Shown piece by piece: positions 1 through 12,530 of a stretch of 64,000 bases of DNA. How positions within the stretch are numbered: position 1 is the stretch's first letter; every line of letters begins with the position of its first letter. The notes under the pieces are model-generated. The model had not been told where the DNA came from. It did not search any database and worked only from the letters and a program-made list of their open reading frames with translations. The position numbers and the translations under genes were made by a program. Source of the stretch: Cercis canadensis (lineage: Eukaryota; Streptophyta; Magnoliopsida; Fabales; Fabaceae); assembly GCA_003255065.1 (NCBI GenBank), contig QAOA01000112.1, positions 652,581 through 716,580 of the forward strand, read 5' to 3'.

Positions 1-175
1 CCATTTTAATGTTAGAGCATGCCACGGGTGAATAGGCTTCAAATGAGGCTTATAATATACTTATGAGTTACCTACCAAAGGAGGATTGCTAATAGTAGAA
101 TTCGAACTTACGTCTTACTATAGAAGTGTTGCAATCCTTACCAATTAACCAACCCCAGCCCTACGAGTACCTTTC
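1..175 (-). mobile_element. tRNA-derived SINE, copy 1 (cut by window start)
   Basis: Read on the minus strand, the sequence starts with a tRNA-like head: an A-box-like stretch (TGGTTAATTGGTAAGG) and a B-box-like stretch (AAGTTCGAATTC) about 30 bases later. A non-tRNA body follows. Two full copies lie at 16580-16795 and 61651-61868. Both end in an A-rich tail and are flanked by the direct repeat TAGCTTT (TAGTTTT on the right of copy 2). Here only the right-hand repeat (CAGCTTT, 176-182) is inside the window. The shared target repeat suggests one insertion that was later duplicated with its surroundings. Confidence 0.65.
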
Positions 176-339
176 CAGCTTTGCATATATGATCATTCTA
201 TTCTTTTTTTTTTTTTTTTTAATCTTACATATGGGATCATTTTGTTATGTTTTATTAGAGTCAACATTTTCAATGATCAGTGTGAAAGGTGATGAAGTAT
301 ACCACTTTGAGGAAATTTTTTGTTAATTTACTTGATTGG

Positions 340-740
340 TANCCCCTTTTAGAGGGTGATAGCATTGTACCCCTCTCTTAGTTGGGTTGGTTTGAGTGGA
401 ACCCACCTAGTAATTTTGGTGTCATTAATAAGATCTAAAAAAATTGAGACACCTAGTATATACTAGAACATACAATTATTTATAAAATATTAGAACGACA
501 CGATATAAGAAAGTGTGTCATTAAAATAACTTTTTTAAGTTTACTTTTTGACATGTTTTCTTATATCCTATCGTTATTATATTTTATAAAGAACTGTGTA
601 TTTTAACATGTACTGGTGACTCAATTTTTTGATATATTCGTAATGATGTCAAAATCATATTGTAAGTCATACTGAATCCTACCCAACTAAGGGGGGTGTA
701 GCGCTACCACCCCTTTTAGGGGTAGTAGCATAGCACCCCC
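340..740. mobile_element. long-arm foldback MITE, copy 1
   Basis: The two halves are inverted repeats of each other with arms of roughly 200 bases. The centre is clearest: GATATAAGAAA...TGTCA on the left mirrors TGACA...TTTCTTATATC on the right. The outer parts also mirror (TTAGTTGGGT on the left, ACCCAACTAA on the right). No coding capacity is visible. Related copies lie at 16956-17357 and 61885-62257, and half-copies at 13144-13240, 15890-15960, 19925-20020 and 55715-55800. An N at 342 and a run of about 28 C from 735 mark poor sequence quality. Confidence 0.75.
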
Positions 741-1330
741 CCCCCCCCCCCCCCCCCCCCCCAAACCTTATATGATATAGGATGCAAGTGTACATTCCCT
801 AGAGCCTCATGCATATTTTTGGCCAAGAAAAAGTGAAAGTAGCTGATGCAGCGTACATGATGAACTAGAACAAAATTCAACAATTCGTTGATTTCTAAGA
901 ATACTGAAAGGCCAAATATAAGAATTGAGAGAAAACTCAACTATTATTCAATCAAAAACTATCCTTCAAAAGGTTTTACAAACACTTATACAGGAAACCC
1001 TAAAACAAAATAGCAGAATTATGAAAAGGTCCAAACATAATGAAAATTACAAAAGTTCCCCCAGAAACGATAAAATGCTGTTTTGACCCCCAAAACGACG
1101 GAATTTGGCTAAAATTACACAACGCGCAAGACTCGCATTTTGCTCAGATGGCTGTTTCCATATGAAAAGTGGGGGTCTTTTGTAAAAAACGGACATTGTT
1201 GACTTTTTTGGTCAACTTTGGATGCTCCCTTTGTGCCATAAAATCTAAGTCCTTCTGTACTACATTAGTAGCTCACCATATACAACCAATCAGTTTTCTT
1301 ATTCATAGGAATCACTCACTCAAAAATTAA
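741..1330. other. intergenic, no recognisable gene
   Basis: The start is the poly-C run. The rest is AT-rich sequence in which I see no conserved coding stretch. The first part (to about 850) has a counterpart just right of 62257 in the paralogous block. Confidence 0.5.
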
Positions 1331-1333
1331 TTA

Positions 1334-1605
1334 GAGCAAAATAAAATTTCATCATTCAATTATTTCTCAAATGTCATTTTAGTCATTGATTTATTTTTTA
1401 TAATATTTTAATTCTCGAATAATCATATTACCCGTCAAATCATCGTCATCCGTACGTAGCACCAAAAATAATCACTTAAAGGATTGATGTGGCAGGTAGA
1501 GTAGTAATTATTTGAGGACTAAAGTGACACAAAAATAAATTAAGGACTAATGTAATGTTTGAGAAATAATTTAAGGATGAAAAAAAATATTTAACTCATT
1601 TAATT
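1334..1605. mobile_element. MITE with about 70-base inverted arms
   Basis: The left arm (AATTATTTCTCAAATGTCATTTTAGTC...) is mirrored on the right (...GACTAATGTAATGTTTGAGAAATAATT). The same family occurs complete at 20930-21190 and as a left half at 62395-62490. There is no open reading frame. Non-autonomous. Confidence 0.65.
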
Positions 1606-2548
1606 ATTAATAGAAAAACTCACTTCAATTTTTTTTTCATAGACCTACACTTCTATCTATTCTCACACTTCCATCAAAGAAAAAACTCTTCCCTATGTAC
1701 TCTCTTGTTAAGAAAAAAGTGAGTAAGTTACTGTTAAATCACTGAAATAAAAAGATAATTTCAAGTGGATTACCAAAAATAAGATAAAATTCAAACATAT
1801 AATATCCTAATAAACAATTCAAATGAACATAGAATACATTGTCATAAACCAACAACATGTGAAGTTGGCTAGTGGTTTGAAATTATACCGAGATATTGAT
1901 TTAAAAGATACATCATAAGTTCAATCATTTTATAAAATTATATATAGATATTGATTTAGTACATATTTAATAATGTTACCATGATTATCATTTCAAGAAT
2001 TATTAAAATCAATCAAATATAATCATCTTTTGGAAAACAATCAAATGTAAACATGTGTTATGTAAATTTGGATAAGCATCGAGGTTTAAAAAATAAAAAA
2101 AGAAAAACTGATCTTATTTGGATGCGTAATAAAGAAATTTAGAAATATTAGGGCATAACGTACTTTAATTTATTTTCTATCCTCACTGAATCACGTGCCA
2201 TTTTTCTACTGAGTTCTCTTCTGACAATCATTGATCTTCTTTTGGAGCACTACTATTACCACGAATAAATTATCTAAATCTTATCACATCTCATTTCCCT
2301 TCACTGCTCAAATCATGCCTTTACAGCTTTGCAACTTTGTCACATTTGGAATGTAACTAAGCAAGAGAAACGTGTAGATAATTTTTTAGCATCTTTTTCG
2401 TTCCTGTAAAGTGGAATCTACTGGGTCATCACAATCAGAAAAACAAATGGATGATTATGACAGAAGTAGAAAGAGGTGGTTTTATACATGGCGATAGCTA
2501 CTACCACTTGCTGCACACAAAAGCACATTTTATAAATGCAAATCGTCT
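1606..2548. other. 3' flank of TPS-A, no gene seen
   Basis: This AT-rich stretch lies downstream of the TPS-A last exon. It is paralogous to 62500-63306, which lies downstream of TPS-F. Its second half is also similar to 48950-49330, downstream of TPS-B. It appears to be the ancestral TPS 3' flank, carried along in each duplication. Confidence 0.6.
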
Positions 2549-3158
2549 TCATTGGATTCTGCTGATTTGTAGGACAGGTTCAATATATGATGCTATGCGA
2601 TCTTTGGTGACGGGGTCTTGATCAGTATGGCCATTTGCATACTGGTACATCCACAATGACATTATTGCAACATTCATAGCAATCTCTTTGAAGCTATGTG
2701 GAAAAGGAGTGCTTGTAAGAACATCTTCATTCATTTTCTTCCATGTTTGATCCATTAATGATCTCAGATGCTCTCTCACATCTTCTTTAGAAACACCCTT
2801 TTCATTCATGTAGCATTCAATTGATTTCAGAACATCACCTACTCTTATTTCAGGCTGAAAAAACTAAGGAAAAAAAAACATAAGAAAGAGGAAAAAGATT
2901 AATGACCAGACAAAATATATGATATTATTGTAGAGCACAATTATATCAATTACAATAAAGGACAAAGTAACTTCTTAATTTTGAGAAAATGAACTAAAAT
3001 TATTTAAAAGAAATAGTCCAAAATAGTGGTACATACCGAACATGTGCTAAGGTCACCAACAAGGCAGAATATTAATTGAGATGAGCGAATGATAATGGGA
3101 TAATCGTGTTCAAAGCAAGCCAAAGCCTCCATTGTTATTGGATTTGCCCAAAGACCTA

Positions 3159-3320
<162 letters not shown>

Positions 3321-3405
3321 TTATGCACAAAAATAAAAATAAAAATAAAAATGGATTGTTAATCTAAAAAATATCATAAGATCAATATTAACTCACCTTT
3401 TTTAT

Positions 3406-3803
3406 TGATGTGGAGCGGGTCACATGTGATTTTATGGATCAGACCGAGCATCATAAAGCCTAGAAGAAAATAAGGGCATAACTTTCATCTCGGGTGGAGT
3501 TACGAGGCCCATTACCTATCGTTTTGAAGCTCATTTAGAGGCCAATGATGTGGTAAGCTGGGTTTACCCACTGAGGTCATTTCTAGGCCCATAATCCTTC
3601 AAAACATCAGTTTCGGGGCCATTTTGTAATATGATTTAATTTTGGGTTTCTGTTAATTTTTTTTTTTTGATGTTTAAGGTTTGCTTTCATACTTAAGCAT
3701 TGTATTCTCATTTGGAGCGGTATTCAGTAATATTATTAAGTTCTTTTGAGGTTTATAGAGTTTATGTGTGAGTTCTCTCTTTGATTGCTTCCTTGTTGCG
3801 GCA
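3406..3803 (+). repeat. 5' LTR of the gypsy element
   Basis: It begins TGATGTGGAGCGGG, ends TTGCGGCA, and pairs with 8320-8642 (begins TGACATGGACCGGG, ends CGCTGCA). The 3' copy is shorter and interrupted by a poly-A run, and the two have diverged visibly. That argues for an old insertion. Confidence 0.85.
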
Positions 3804-4022
3804 GTTTGGTATTAGAGCAGGTTTGCTTGACAGCTTAATGTCAAACAGTCTAGGCAGAGTTAGCGATGGTGCTCTCAACAGTGTTCGGGGGGCTGAGACC
3901 CTAGACTGGGGCGGAGGTTGATGTGTTAGCACATCGAATTAATCAGATTGAAACCCGACTTCGACATCATGATGAACGGTTTGATCACCTGGATTAGGTG
4001 CTTGGTCGCCTAGAGGCATGAC

Positions 4023-7000
4023 TTGACGACCCCAATGAGATTTGGAATGATGGCAGGAGAGTGCCTGGCGGTGGTGTTGGCCCCAGGTAGCCTATCCACT
4101 TTCCTTATCTTGGAGATCATAGAAGAAGGAGATAGGTTGATACGAGGGATGATTCAGAAGAGGATGAAGTCAAGTATTTTGAAGAATCACTCAGGTTTCA
4201 GGAGGAATAATCATGGTGATAGAGAATCCGATTACAGATTGAAGGTAGACATTCCTTACTTCCAGGGTAACCTAAACATTGAGGGTTTCCTTGATTGGAT
4301 TGCAGATATTGACCATTTCTTTGAATACATGGAGATACCTAAAGAGAAGAGAGTTAAGTTGATTGCATGTAGATTGAAGGGTGGTACGTCTGCTTGGCAG
4401 AAAAGGTTGTAGAGTAGGAGGATTTGTAAGGGCAAGGCATTTGTTCGAGTATGGGTAAGAATGAGATGACTGTTGCTGAGTGAATTCCTACCCCTTGATT
4501 ACGAACATCTCTTATTCCAGCAGTACCAGAGGTGCTAATAGGGTCAGAGGTCTATCCATGACTATTATGCAGAATTCACAAGTTGGCAACTCAGAATGAT
4601 TTAAGGGAGACATAAGGGCAATAGGTAGCCAGGTTCTTTGAGGGTTTAAAGTCATCTCTTAGAGACAGAATAAGGGTACAAGTTGCAAGAATCCTATCTG
4701 AGGCTTGTAATCTTGCTTTGAGGGATGAACAATTGATGCAAGAAAGAAGTAGAATAGAATACCCCCACAAAAATTATAGTAGAGATATTTATAAGACTAC
4801 TGTTAATGACAGAGGTAAGGCGATCCAAGAAAGCAAAAATAAAGAGGACAAGATTGGGGGAAAACAAAAGGTAATAGAAGCAAAAGAAGCACCAAAAGTA
4901 GATAACCCGTATACCAGACCCTACCCAGGGAAGTGTTTTAAGTGTAACCAACTAGGCCACAGATCTAGTGACTGCCCTCTCAGAAAAACAGTCCATGTTG
5001 TGAAGTGAAAGGAAGATGAGGAGGAAGAGGTGTACGGTCCATATGAAGAGGTAGAAGAATGTGACTCTAATGAAGACAATGAAAAATGATGAAAGTCAAA
5101 ATTATGTTATCAAGAGAATGATGTTCACACAAAAGCAAGAGGATGATACCTAGTGGCATCAATTATTCAAAACTAGGTGTACCATTCACAGCTAGGTTTT
5201 TGATGTTATTATTGACAGTGATAGCTGTGAAAATATCATTAGTAAAGATGCTATGGAGAGTCTGGGGTTGAAGGTGGAGAAACATCCTAATCCATACTCA
5301 ATCAACTAGATTAACGCCGGTGATAAAATCCAGGTGATTAAACGATGCAAGGTACCTTTTCTATTGGTAAGTATAAGGACAATATCTATTTTAATGTGAT
5401 AGATATGGATGTCTGTCACTTATAATTTGGTAGACCTTGGCAGTTTGATGTTGTAGCTCAGCATGATGGAAGGGAGAGTACTTATTAGCTACAGAAAGAT
5501 GGTAGAAAGTTTACTTTGTTGCCAATGAAGGATAGTTCCAAAACCAAAGCTTCTAAAGTGGAGGGGTGGACTTTCCTTACATTGACACAATTTGCAACTA
5601 AATTTGAAAATGAGGTAACGGAGACCAAGGTTATACATGCTCTTATCATAAGGCTGGTGTTAGTGTCAGATGAAGGGCAAAAAATTGTTGAGTATCCAAA
5701 GGCTGTTAGGTTGTCGTTAGAGGAATTCAGTGATGTGGTGCTTGTAGAGTTGCTTCTAGGGCTGCCTCCTATGAGAGACATCTTACATCAGATTAATCTG
5801 GTTCCTGGAGCTAGTTTGCCTAATTTACCACACTATTGGATAAGTTTAAAGGAAGGAGAAATCCTCAGGGAATAGGTAGAAGATATGTTGAAAATGAGGT
5901 ATATTCAAGAGAGTACGAGTTTGTGTGTTGTCCCGACTTTACTAACCCCTTCGAAGGATGGAAGCTGGATAATGTGTGTTGATAGCAGACTATCAATAAG
6001 ATTATAGTGGGGTATAAATTTTTCATCCCTAGTCTGGGTGACATGCTGGATATGTTACATGATGCACAAATTTTCTCTAAAATTGACCTTCATAGTGGAT
6101 ACCACCAGCTCTGAATTAAACCTAGAGATGAATGGAAGACAACCTTCAAGACAAAAGAAGGAATGTATAAGTGGCTCGTGATGCCATTCAGGTTGAGAAA
6201 TGCTCCCAGCACTTTTATAAGGGTTATGAACCAGGTACTAAAACCCTTTATTGGAGATGATATTCTAATATACAGTCAGATAGAAGCATAACACATTTCA
6301 CACTTGCCAGCTGTACTAGAGGTCTTGTAGAAAAGTAAGTTGTATACTAACCTAAAAAAGTGATGTTTCATGATAGATAGCCTGTTGTTTCTGGGTTATG
6401 CAGATGGTATTCGGGTGGATGAAGAGAAGGTCCAACCTATCAAGGATTCGCCAACTCCTAGAACCATCCCTCAGGTTCAGAGTTTTCATGGGTTGGCTAC
6501 ATTTTACAAATGCTTTATCAGAAATTTCACTAGTATTACAACACCAATTACTGAGTGTCTGAAGAAGGGAAAATTCCAATAGGGTGAGGAAGCTGAAACC
6601 AATTTTACAGTTTTGAAAGAAAAGCTGAGTATTGCTCATGTATTGGCCTTACTTGATTTTAAGCCTTATTTGAAGTCGAGTGTGATGCTAGTGGTGTGGG
6701 AATAGGTGATGTGCTATCCCAGAGGAAAAGTCTGGTGTTTTATTTCAATAAGAAGCTCAATGATGCCAGGTGAAAATGGTTCACTTATGACAAGGAATTT
6801 TATGTAGTTGTTCGTTCTCTGAAACATTGAGAGCATTATCTCATCAGTAAAGAATTTGTCCCTTATTCTAATCATGATGCTCTAAAGTATTTAAAAAGTC
6901 ATAAGCGACTGGACAAAGCTATGCATACTAGATGGTCTCAGTTCTTAGAGAAGTTCACTTTTAATCTAAGGCACAAGGCTGGTGTGCAAAATAGGGTGGT

Positions 7001-8204
7001 TGATGCATTGAGTAGATGAGGTCAGTTGCTGGTTGCCATGAGATAGGAGGTTGTGGGTTTTGAAACTATTAAAGATATGTCTGCTATTGATGAGGACTTT
7101 GGTAGAGTATGGGAGAATTGTGTTAATCAACATGTTGAAGGAGAGTTCCATATCCATGAGGGTTATCTCATGAAGGGTAATCAACTTTGCATTCCTAAAA
7201 CGTCTCTAAAGGAGAAGTTGATTAGTGATTTACATGGAGGAGGTCTTGCTGGACATTTGGGGCATAACAAAACATATGATGCCATCCGAGAGAGCTATTA
7301 TTAGCTTCATATGTGAAGGGATATGATGCATCTTGCCCAGAGGTGCTATATGTGCCAAACAGCAAAGGGACAGTCCTAGATTACGAGGTTTATACATACC
7401 ATTACTTGTTCTGGATAATATTTGGGAGGATCTATCTATGAATTTTGTGCTTGGATTGCCTCGAACTCATAGGGGTGAGGATTTTGTCTTTGTTGTTATT
7501 GACAGATTTTCTAAAATGACTCATTTCAATCCTTGCAAGAAAACTACAGATGCAACTAATGTGACAAAATTATTTTTCAAAGAGGTAGTTTGTTTGCATG
7601 GTGTTCCTAAATCCATTACATTTGATAGGGACAACAAGTTCCTTAGTAATTTTTGGAGAACTTTGTGGAAGATGTTTGATTCTACATTGAATTTTGGTAG
7701 CATAGCCCATCCCCAAATAGATGGACAAATAGAGGTAGTTAACTGAACATTGGGGAATCTTATTAGAGTATCTATGGAGACAAGCCGAAACAGTGGGACT
7801 CTACTTTACCTCAGGCTGAATTTGCTTACAACAATGCTGCTCATAGTGTTTTGGGTAGAACTCTATTTTTTGTAGTCTATACTAAAGCACCCCAGCATGT
7901 TGTTGATCTAGTTAAGCTGCCTAAGGTCCATGTAGCTATAGCAAACTTAGTCAATCAATGGCAAGATGTTTAGGAGGAGGTGAAGTGTAAGCTAGAACAA
8001 GCTAATGCTAGATATAAGAAGGCTACAGATCAACATTGTAGACAACAAACCTTTAAGGTTAGTGATCAGGTGATGATGTTCCTGAGAAAGGAGAAATTTT
8101 CAGTGGGCACATATAGTAAGTTGCAGCCCAAGAAATACGGGCCATACCATGTTCTACAAAAGATTAATGAAATGCCTATATCGTGGGTTTACCGGATGCC
8201 TTAG
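4023..8204 (+). pseudogene. gag-pol remnant of the gypsy element
   Basis: The gag core lies at about 4200-4410 (DIPYFQGNLNIEGFLDWI). A nucleocapsid knuckle CFKCNQLGHRSSDC lies near 4932-4973. A protease-like IIDSDSCENII segment is near 5210. Reverse transcriptase runs about 5880-6580 (FSKIDLHSGYHQ near 6075). Its catalytic block reads [10 protein letters not shown], so the residues normally before DD are missing. RNase H-like sequence follows to about 7020, then an integrase zinc region (LHGGGLAGHLGHNKTYDA near 7230) and the integrase core at 7393-7746. No frame stays open for more than about 140 codons, so no product is expected. Confidence 0.9.
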
Positions 8205-8319
8205 GGATTTCCAAAACATTTAATGTGGCAAATCTTTACCCTTACTATTCTTCTGAGACTCTTTTATATCCGAATGATCGAGTGTACTTGAGGGCGAGTT
8301 TTGCTCAAGTGAAAAGGAT

Positions 8320-8642
8320 TGACATGGACCGGGTTGCAGGTGATTTCATGGATTGAGTCGAGCATAATAAGGCCCAGAAAAAAAAAAAAANAAAAAAAAA
8401 AAAAAAAAAAAAGTTGAGGCCATTTTCAGGCCTAAAATCCTTCAAAACATCAGTTTTAGGGCTATTTTGTAATATGCTTTAGTTTCGGGTTTCTGTTTAA
8501 TTTTATTTTTAATGTTTAGGGTTTGCTTTCATACTTAAGCATTGTGTTCTCGTTTGGAATGACATTCAGTAATATTATTCATTTCTTTTAAGGTTTATAC
8601 AGTTTGTGTGTGAGTTTTCTCTTTCATTGCTTCCTCGCTGCA
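8320..8642 (+). repeat. 3' LTR of the gypsy element
   Basis: Partner of 3406-3803. A poly-A run with one N (about 8379-8412) sits where the 5' LTR has other sequence. It is preceded by the purine-rich stretch AAGTGAAAAGGAT, a plausible polypurine tract. TPS-A exon 5 resumes directly after the terminal CA. Confidence 0.82.
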
Positions 8643-9289
8643 TCATTTCTTTAGATACCCAATAATGTTGAATCTTTCTCCTTTAGAACATCGAAAGCTA
8701 TGTCATTGACATAGTTATACATAGCAAGAAAACATTTCTTTATGTAGTCTGGGTGATACTCCACTGCATTTATATCCCATCTGCTATCATAATTTTTTTT
8801 TTTATTACATTATAAATCCTTTTCTTTTTCATAAGATAGCTAAATTATGAGGAAACTGACAAATTTTGTTAAAATAAGATAATAAGTACTAACTTATCAA
8901 TGGCATTTGTAAAGAGCTCTTGTTCTTCTAAGGTGCCATATACATCATACATATCATCTACCACAGTTATGAGTTGATATAATGCTGCTGACATTCTTCT
9001 AAAATATCTAAGATGAGGCTCTGGTGCCACTCTTACGTTCCAAAAAAAGCATTCCATCAACCGACTCCTAGCAAATGCCAACTACTCTCCAAGACCAATG
9101 CTTCTCCACCATCTTCACATAGAAGGAGGAAATGAATTAAAAAGAAAAAAAAATTCATTGTTTAGTAAGTACTTTTCCAAATATTTTAGAAATTTCTAAA
9201 GAAAATAGGAATTTAGAAACGTTTCTTAAAAAAACTTGAAAAAATTTGTGCAATAGAGCACCTAGACATCTTGTGTTCACAATTGTATA

Positions 9290-9795
9290 TAACTATAAGT
9301 TTAAATATATTATACGTCCCTATAGTTTGGACTAATTTTAAATCAAGTCTCTACAATTTTTTTTCTCTTCTCGGGTCCTTATAGTTTAATTTTTTTTTAA
9401 TTGGGTCCCTTCCACCATCCCCGGTTATAAATCTGTTAGTTTAGTATTGATAGCAAATAACTTGTTTATATAGCAATAAAAGAAACTGCCATGACACTAA
9501 AATGGTACAAAAATTATCATTTTGTTAATTTTTTTATGCATTTTTTTGAGCCAAAGTTTGATGAGATGGTAATTTTTGTACCACTTTGGCACCACATCAA
9601 CTTCTTTTATTTTCACATAGACAAGTCATTTGCAATGTTAGCACTAAATTGATGGAATTATAATCGGGGGTGATAGCAGAGACCTAATTAAAAATAATTC
9701 AAACTATAAAGACCCCAAAAGAGGAAAAACTATAGGTACCTAATTCAAATTTTAGTCAAACTACAGGGACCTGCAGTACATTTAAACCATAACTA
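9290..9795. mobile_element. foldback element in TPS-A intron 3
   Basis: About 240-base arms mirror each other: left TTTAAATATATTATACGTCC and CCTATAGTTTGGACTAA; right TTAGTCAAACTACAGGGACC and TACATTTAAACCATAACTAT. It has no coding capacity. It enlarges an intron that is only about 120 bases in TPS-B. Confidence 0.7.
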
Positions 9796-10689
9796 TACTT
9801 GTACCTTTATCTGAGTTTAATAGAAAAGTTTGAGTTGCACCACTCAAATGGATCTAAGGCAAGCATTAGATCTTCTTGGAAGATGACCTGCACCATGTTG
9901 ACATCCAATTTAGCAAGTTCAAGCAATAGAGGATTCATCTTTGAACTTTTCCCATATACATCCATGAACCACCGAGCCTCCAACCTCAATAGTCTCCAAT
10001 GTAATGGAATCTCCAAAGAGTGACTAATTAATCTTTCTAGTGAAGGATATATCATTGTCTTCATTCGTGAAAAATTCTTTGAGATGTTTTAAGGAAAAAT
10101 ATTTTGCTTCATCCATAAGTGTTTCGCATTCTATAGAAAGGTACGACGCTTTATAAAGTGAGAGCAATCCTTCAATATATTCTATAATGGTTTCTTTGAA
10201 CACTATGGGAAAATAGTGATTTTCTCACAGACAAAATCCATAAAATATAGCCCAAAAATCTGTGAGAAACAATGTCGTCACGGACTTTCTTATGATTTGG
10301 CAATGCGAGAAAAAACTTTGTGACAAATTGAGTTTATCATTGAAAGACTCGTTTGTGAGAATTTTCTCACAGATATTCTCTCAGATAGCCACAGGGAACC
10401 TATGACACTTTCTCACACATTTGTCACGGAGTTTCTCTCAAGCTTGTGTCAGTGAGAAATTTCTCTCAAAGTTTGTCTGAGAGAAATTTCGAGAGAAAGT
10501 GATTTTTTTGTTTTTGTCTCCAAATTTAGTTATTAATTTTCTTTTAAATGCAGTTGTTACCATACAAAAAGAATAAAAGTGAAGTAATGAAGGAACAAAT
10601 ATATGTAAAATAATTTATTCAAATTTAAAATATACAACAATGTTTGGAAATGAATAAATAACAATAAATATACAAGGATGACCCTATAC

Positions 10690-12530
10690 GGCATAATCCA
10701 CAGCGAAATCCTCTGCATCAGCATTAGCTGTAGGGCCTAGGGAAGGTGCAGTAGCAGCAGTAGGTTTAGCCAGAGCAAGCAAGACTTGTGATCGCCAGCT
10801 TGGATGCAGATGCATAAGATGACTGTGCAAGACAGGTATGCAAAACTGTTTTGTAAATCTCCTGCTCCTCTACCCACTACGAAAGAGCTACCACCTAGGA
10901 TAACACCTTTGATAGGCGAGGATCGGCTTGCTAGGATAGTGATGTGGATTTTTCTACCAGCAAGTATATCGGGTCACACAAGTAATAAAATGATGAGTAG
11001 ATTATCGTTCCCATGAGGATTAGGGCTAGCAACTACCAATTTCACCAATGATGGTTCTATTTGGAAAGATCCATGGTTTGAGAATGGTTGATTAATTAAA
11101 GCTAGAAAATAAAGCAAGAGTAACTTAATAGCAATTAAACTAAGAAATTAACAATGAACAAAAGAAGGTTAGGGGTTGATTTCACTCAAATTTGAATCCA
11201 GTTACTTCATAGACAAAATAACCTTTGAATCACTGAAGAATAAGTTATTCTAATTACAAATCCTTTGTTGTTGGCCAATTTCCCTAATGTGATTGATCTC
11301 AATCCCTTGGTGAAACAATCCTCCTTATCCCAATTAATTGCCCAATTCCTTAGTTCAATTAACTTGTCTAGGTGATTAAGCCCTAGGAAATTTTATTCAA
11401 GATCACATAAACTAAGCTATCTATTCCTAGATTAACTTGATTTATGGTATAGATTACAAGAGCACACTCATATCTTACTATCCCTAGCATCAACATGAGT
11501 CAATAAATCATTCAAATGATGGCCAGGCACTCAAAAGCATTGAGAACGGTAAAATCTACTCCAACAAAAAGATTTGAATCAAAATAACATTAATCAACAG
11601 CAAAGCTTCATCAAAATCCGAGCTACATCAATCCCCTAACTAAGAGAGTTTGGCTACACATATTTAAACCAGAAAAATAGAGAAATAGAGACAAGATAGA
11701 ATCAGAAAAATTCATTCTCATGAATTCTTTCAATCGGTTGATCTTCCATCTTGCTCTTCTTTAACCCATTAGGGTTGGGCTGCTGCCTCTGCCTCTAAAT
11801 TGTGCCTCTTGATGTTCAAAAGACGAAGCTCCTTTCTTTCCCCCCTTAAGTGCATACATATACAATTCTAAATCTAGGGTTTCACCTTCAGGCGCTCGAA
11901 CACGGCCTCAAACACGGCCGTGTTCACTTATGATGACTAGACATGTTCTTAAAATGCTCTCTGGACCTCAAACACGGCCTGGACACAGGCATGTCCTACA
12001 TAGATTTTGGCCGTGTTCCTCAGAAAATGGAGGAAGGCTCTCTGGATGCTGGACACGAGCATGACATGACCATGTTGGTCAAACACGGGCATGAACATGG
12101 CCATGTCGTGGCCATGTTCCCTGTCTGCATATCAACTTCTTCTGATTTCTCTCCCTTTTTCTCTAGAAAATCCATAGAATTCTTTGATTTGCTTGATAAT
12201 TCATAGAAACACCTGATAACACAAATATATGAGTTAAGTGCCATGTTTAAAGTGAATTTGCTTAAATATAAGTAAGAATCTATTGATAAAAACATGGCAT
12301 TTAAAGGCCTAAAAAGCACATATCAGATAGCTAGGTCAGTTGAGGTTAGGTGAGTCCATCACACCGGCCTCGGAGCCTAGGCTGTAGATGTGGCCCTTCT
12401 TGTTCTTCCCACCGACAACATCAATCCATATCCCAGTGTTGTCAATGGAAGAAGAGAACTGAGCTTGGTTCTAAGTTTGTCGCCTCTCAAACTCAGTCCA
12501 CATAAGTGAAAGTGACATGTTATATGAAAT
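10690..12530 (-). pseudogene. CACTA transposase (Ptta/En/Spm type) 3' remnant, split
   Basis: On the minus strand, 12340-12500 encodes a stretch ending in IWIDVVGGKNKKGHIYSLGS. It resembles the conserved GGxKKGRVYGLGS region near the C-terminus of plant Ptta/En/Spm transposases. The reading resumes beyond the nested repeat at about 10690-10895 and ends ...DAEDFAVDYAV and a stop. The first part of the transposase is missing. No function is expected. Confidence 0.6.
10908..12360. repeat. nested LTR-like repeat inside the CACTA element
   Basis: This block of about 1.45 kb interrupts the transposase remnant. ACACC flanks both ends (10903-10907 and 12361-12365). Shifting the border by one base gives TG...CA ends instead, so a solo LTR is likely but not certain. 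No reverse transcriptase is visible. It contains an array of short palindromic words of the type ACACGGCCGTGT (about 11895-12120). Confidence 0.5.

Larger units (their letters stand above)
3406..8642 (+). mobile_element. degenerate Ty3/gypsy LTR retrotransposon inside TPS-A exon 5
   Basis: Two related LTRs (3406-3803 and 8320-8642) bound an internal region. The primer-binding site TGGTATTAGAGCAGG at 3807-3821 resembles the initiator-Met tRNA type (usually TGGTATCAGAGC). Internal order is gag, CCHC knuckle, protease, reverse transcriptase, RNase H, integrase, which is the gypsy order. Many stops and frameshifts interrupt it. It is opposite in strand to the host pseudogene. The flanking 5-mers (TTTAT and TCATT) do not match, so the target duplication has decayed or the ends are slightly misplaced. 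A single N lies in a poly-A run at 8391. Confidence 0.92.

Noticed and set aside
4023..8204. Endogenous plant pararetrovirus
   Set aside because: LTRs, a Met-tRNA-type primer site and an integrase after RNase H identify a Ty3/gypsy retrotransposon; no movement or coat protein is seen.
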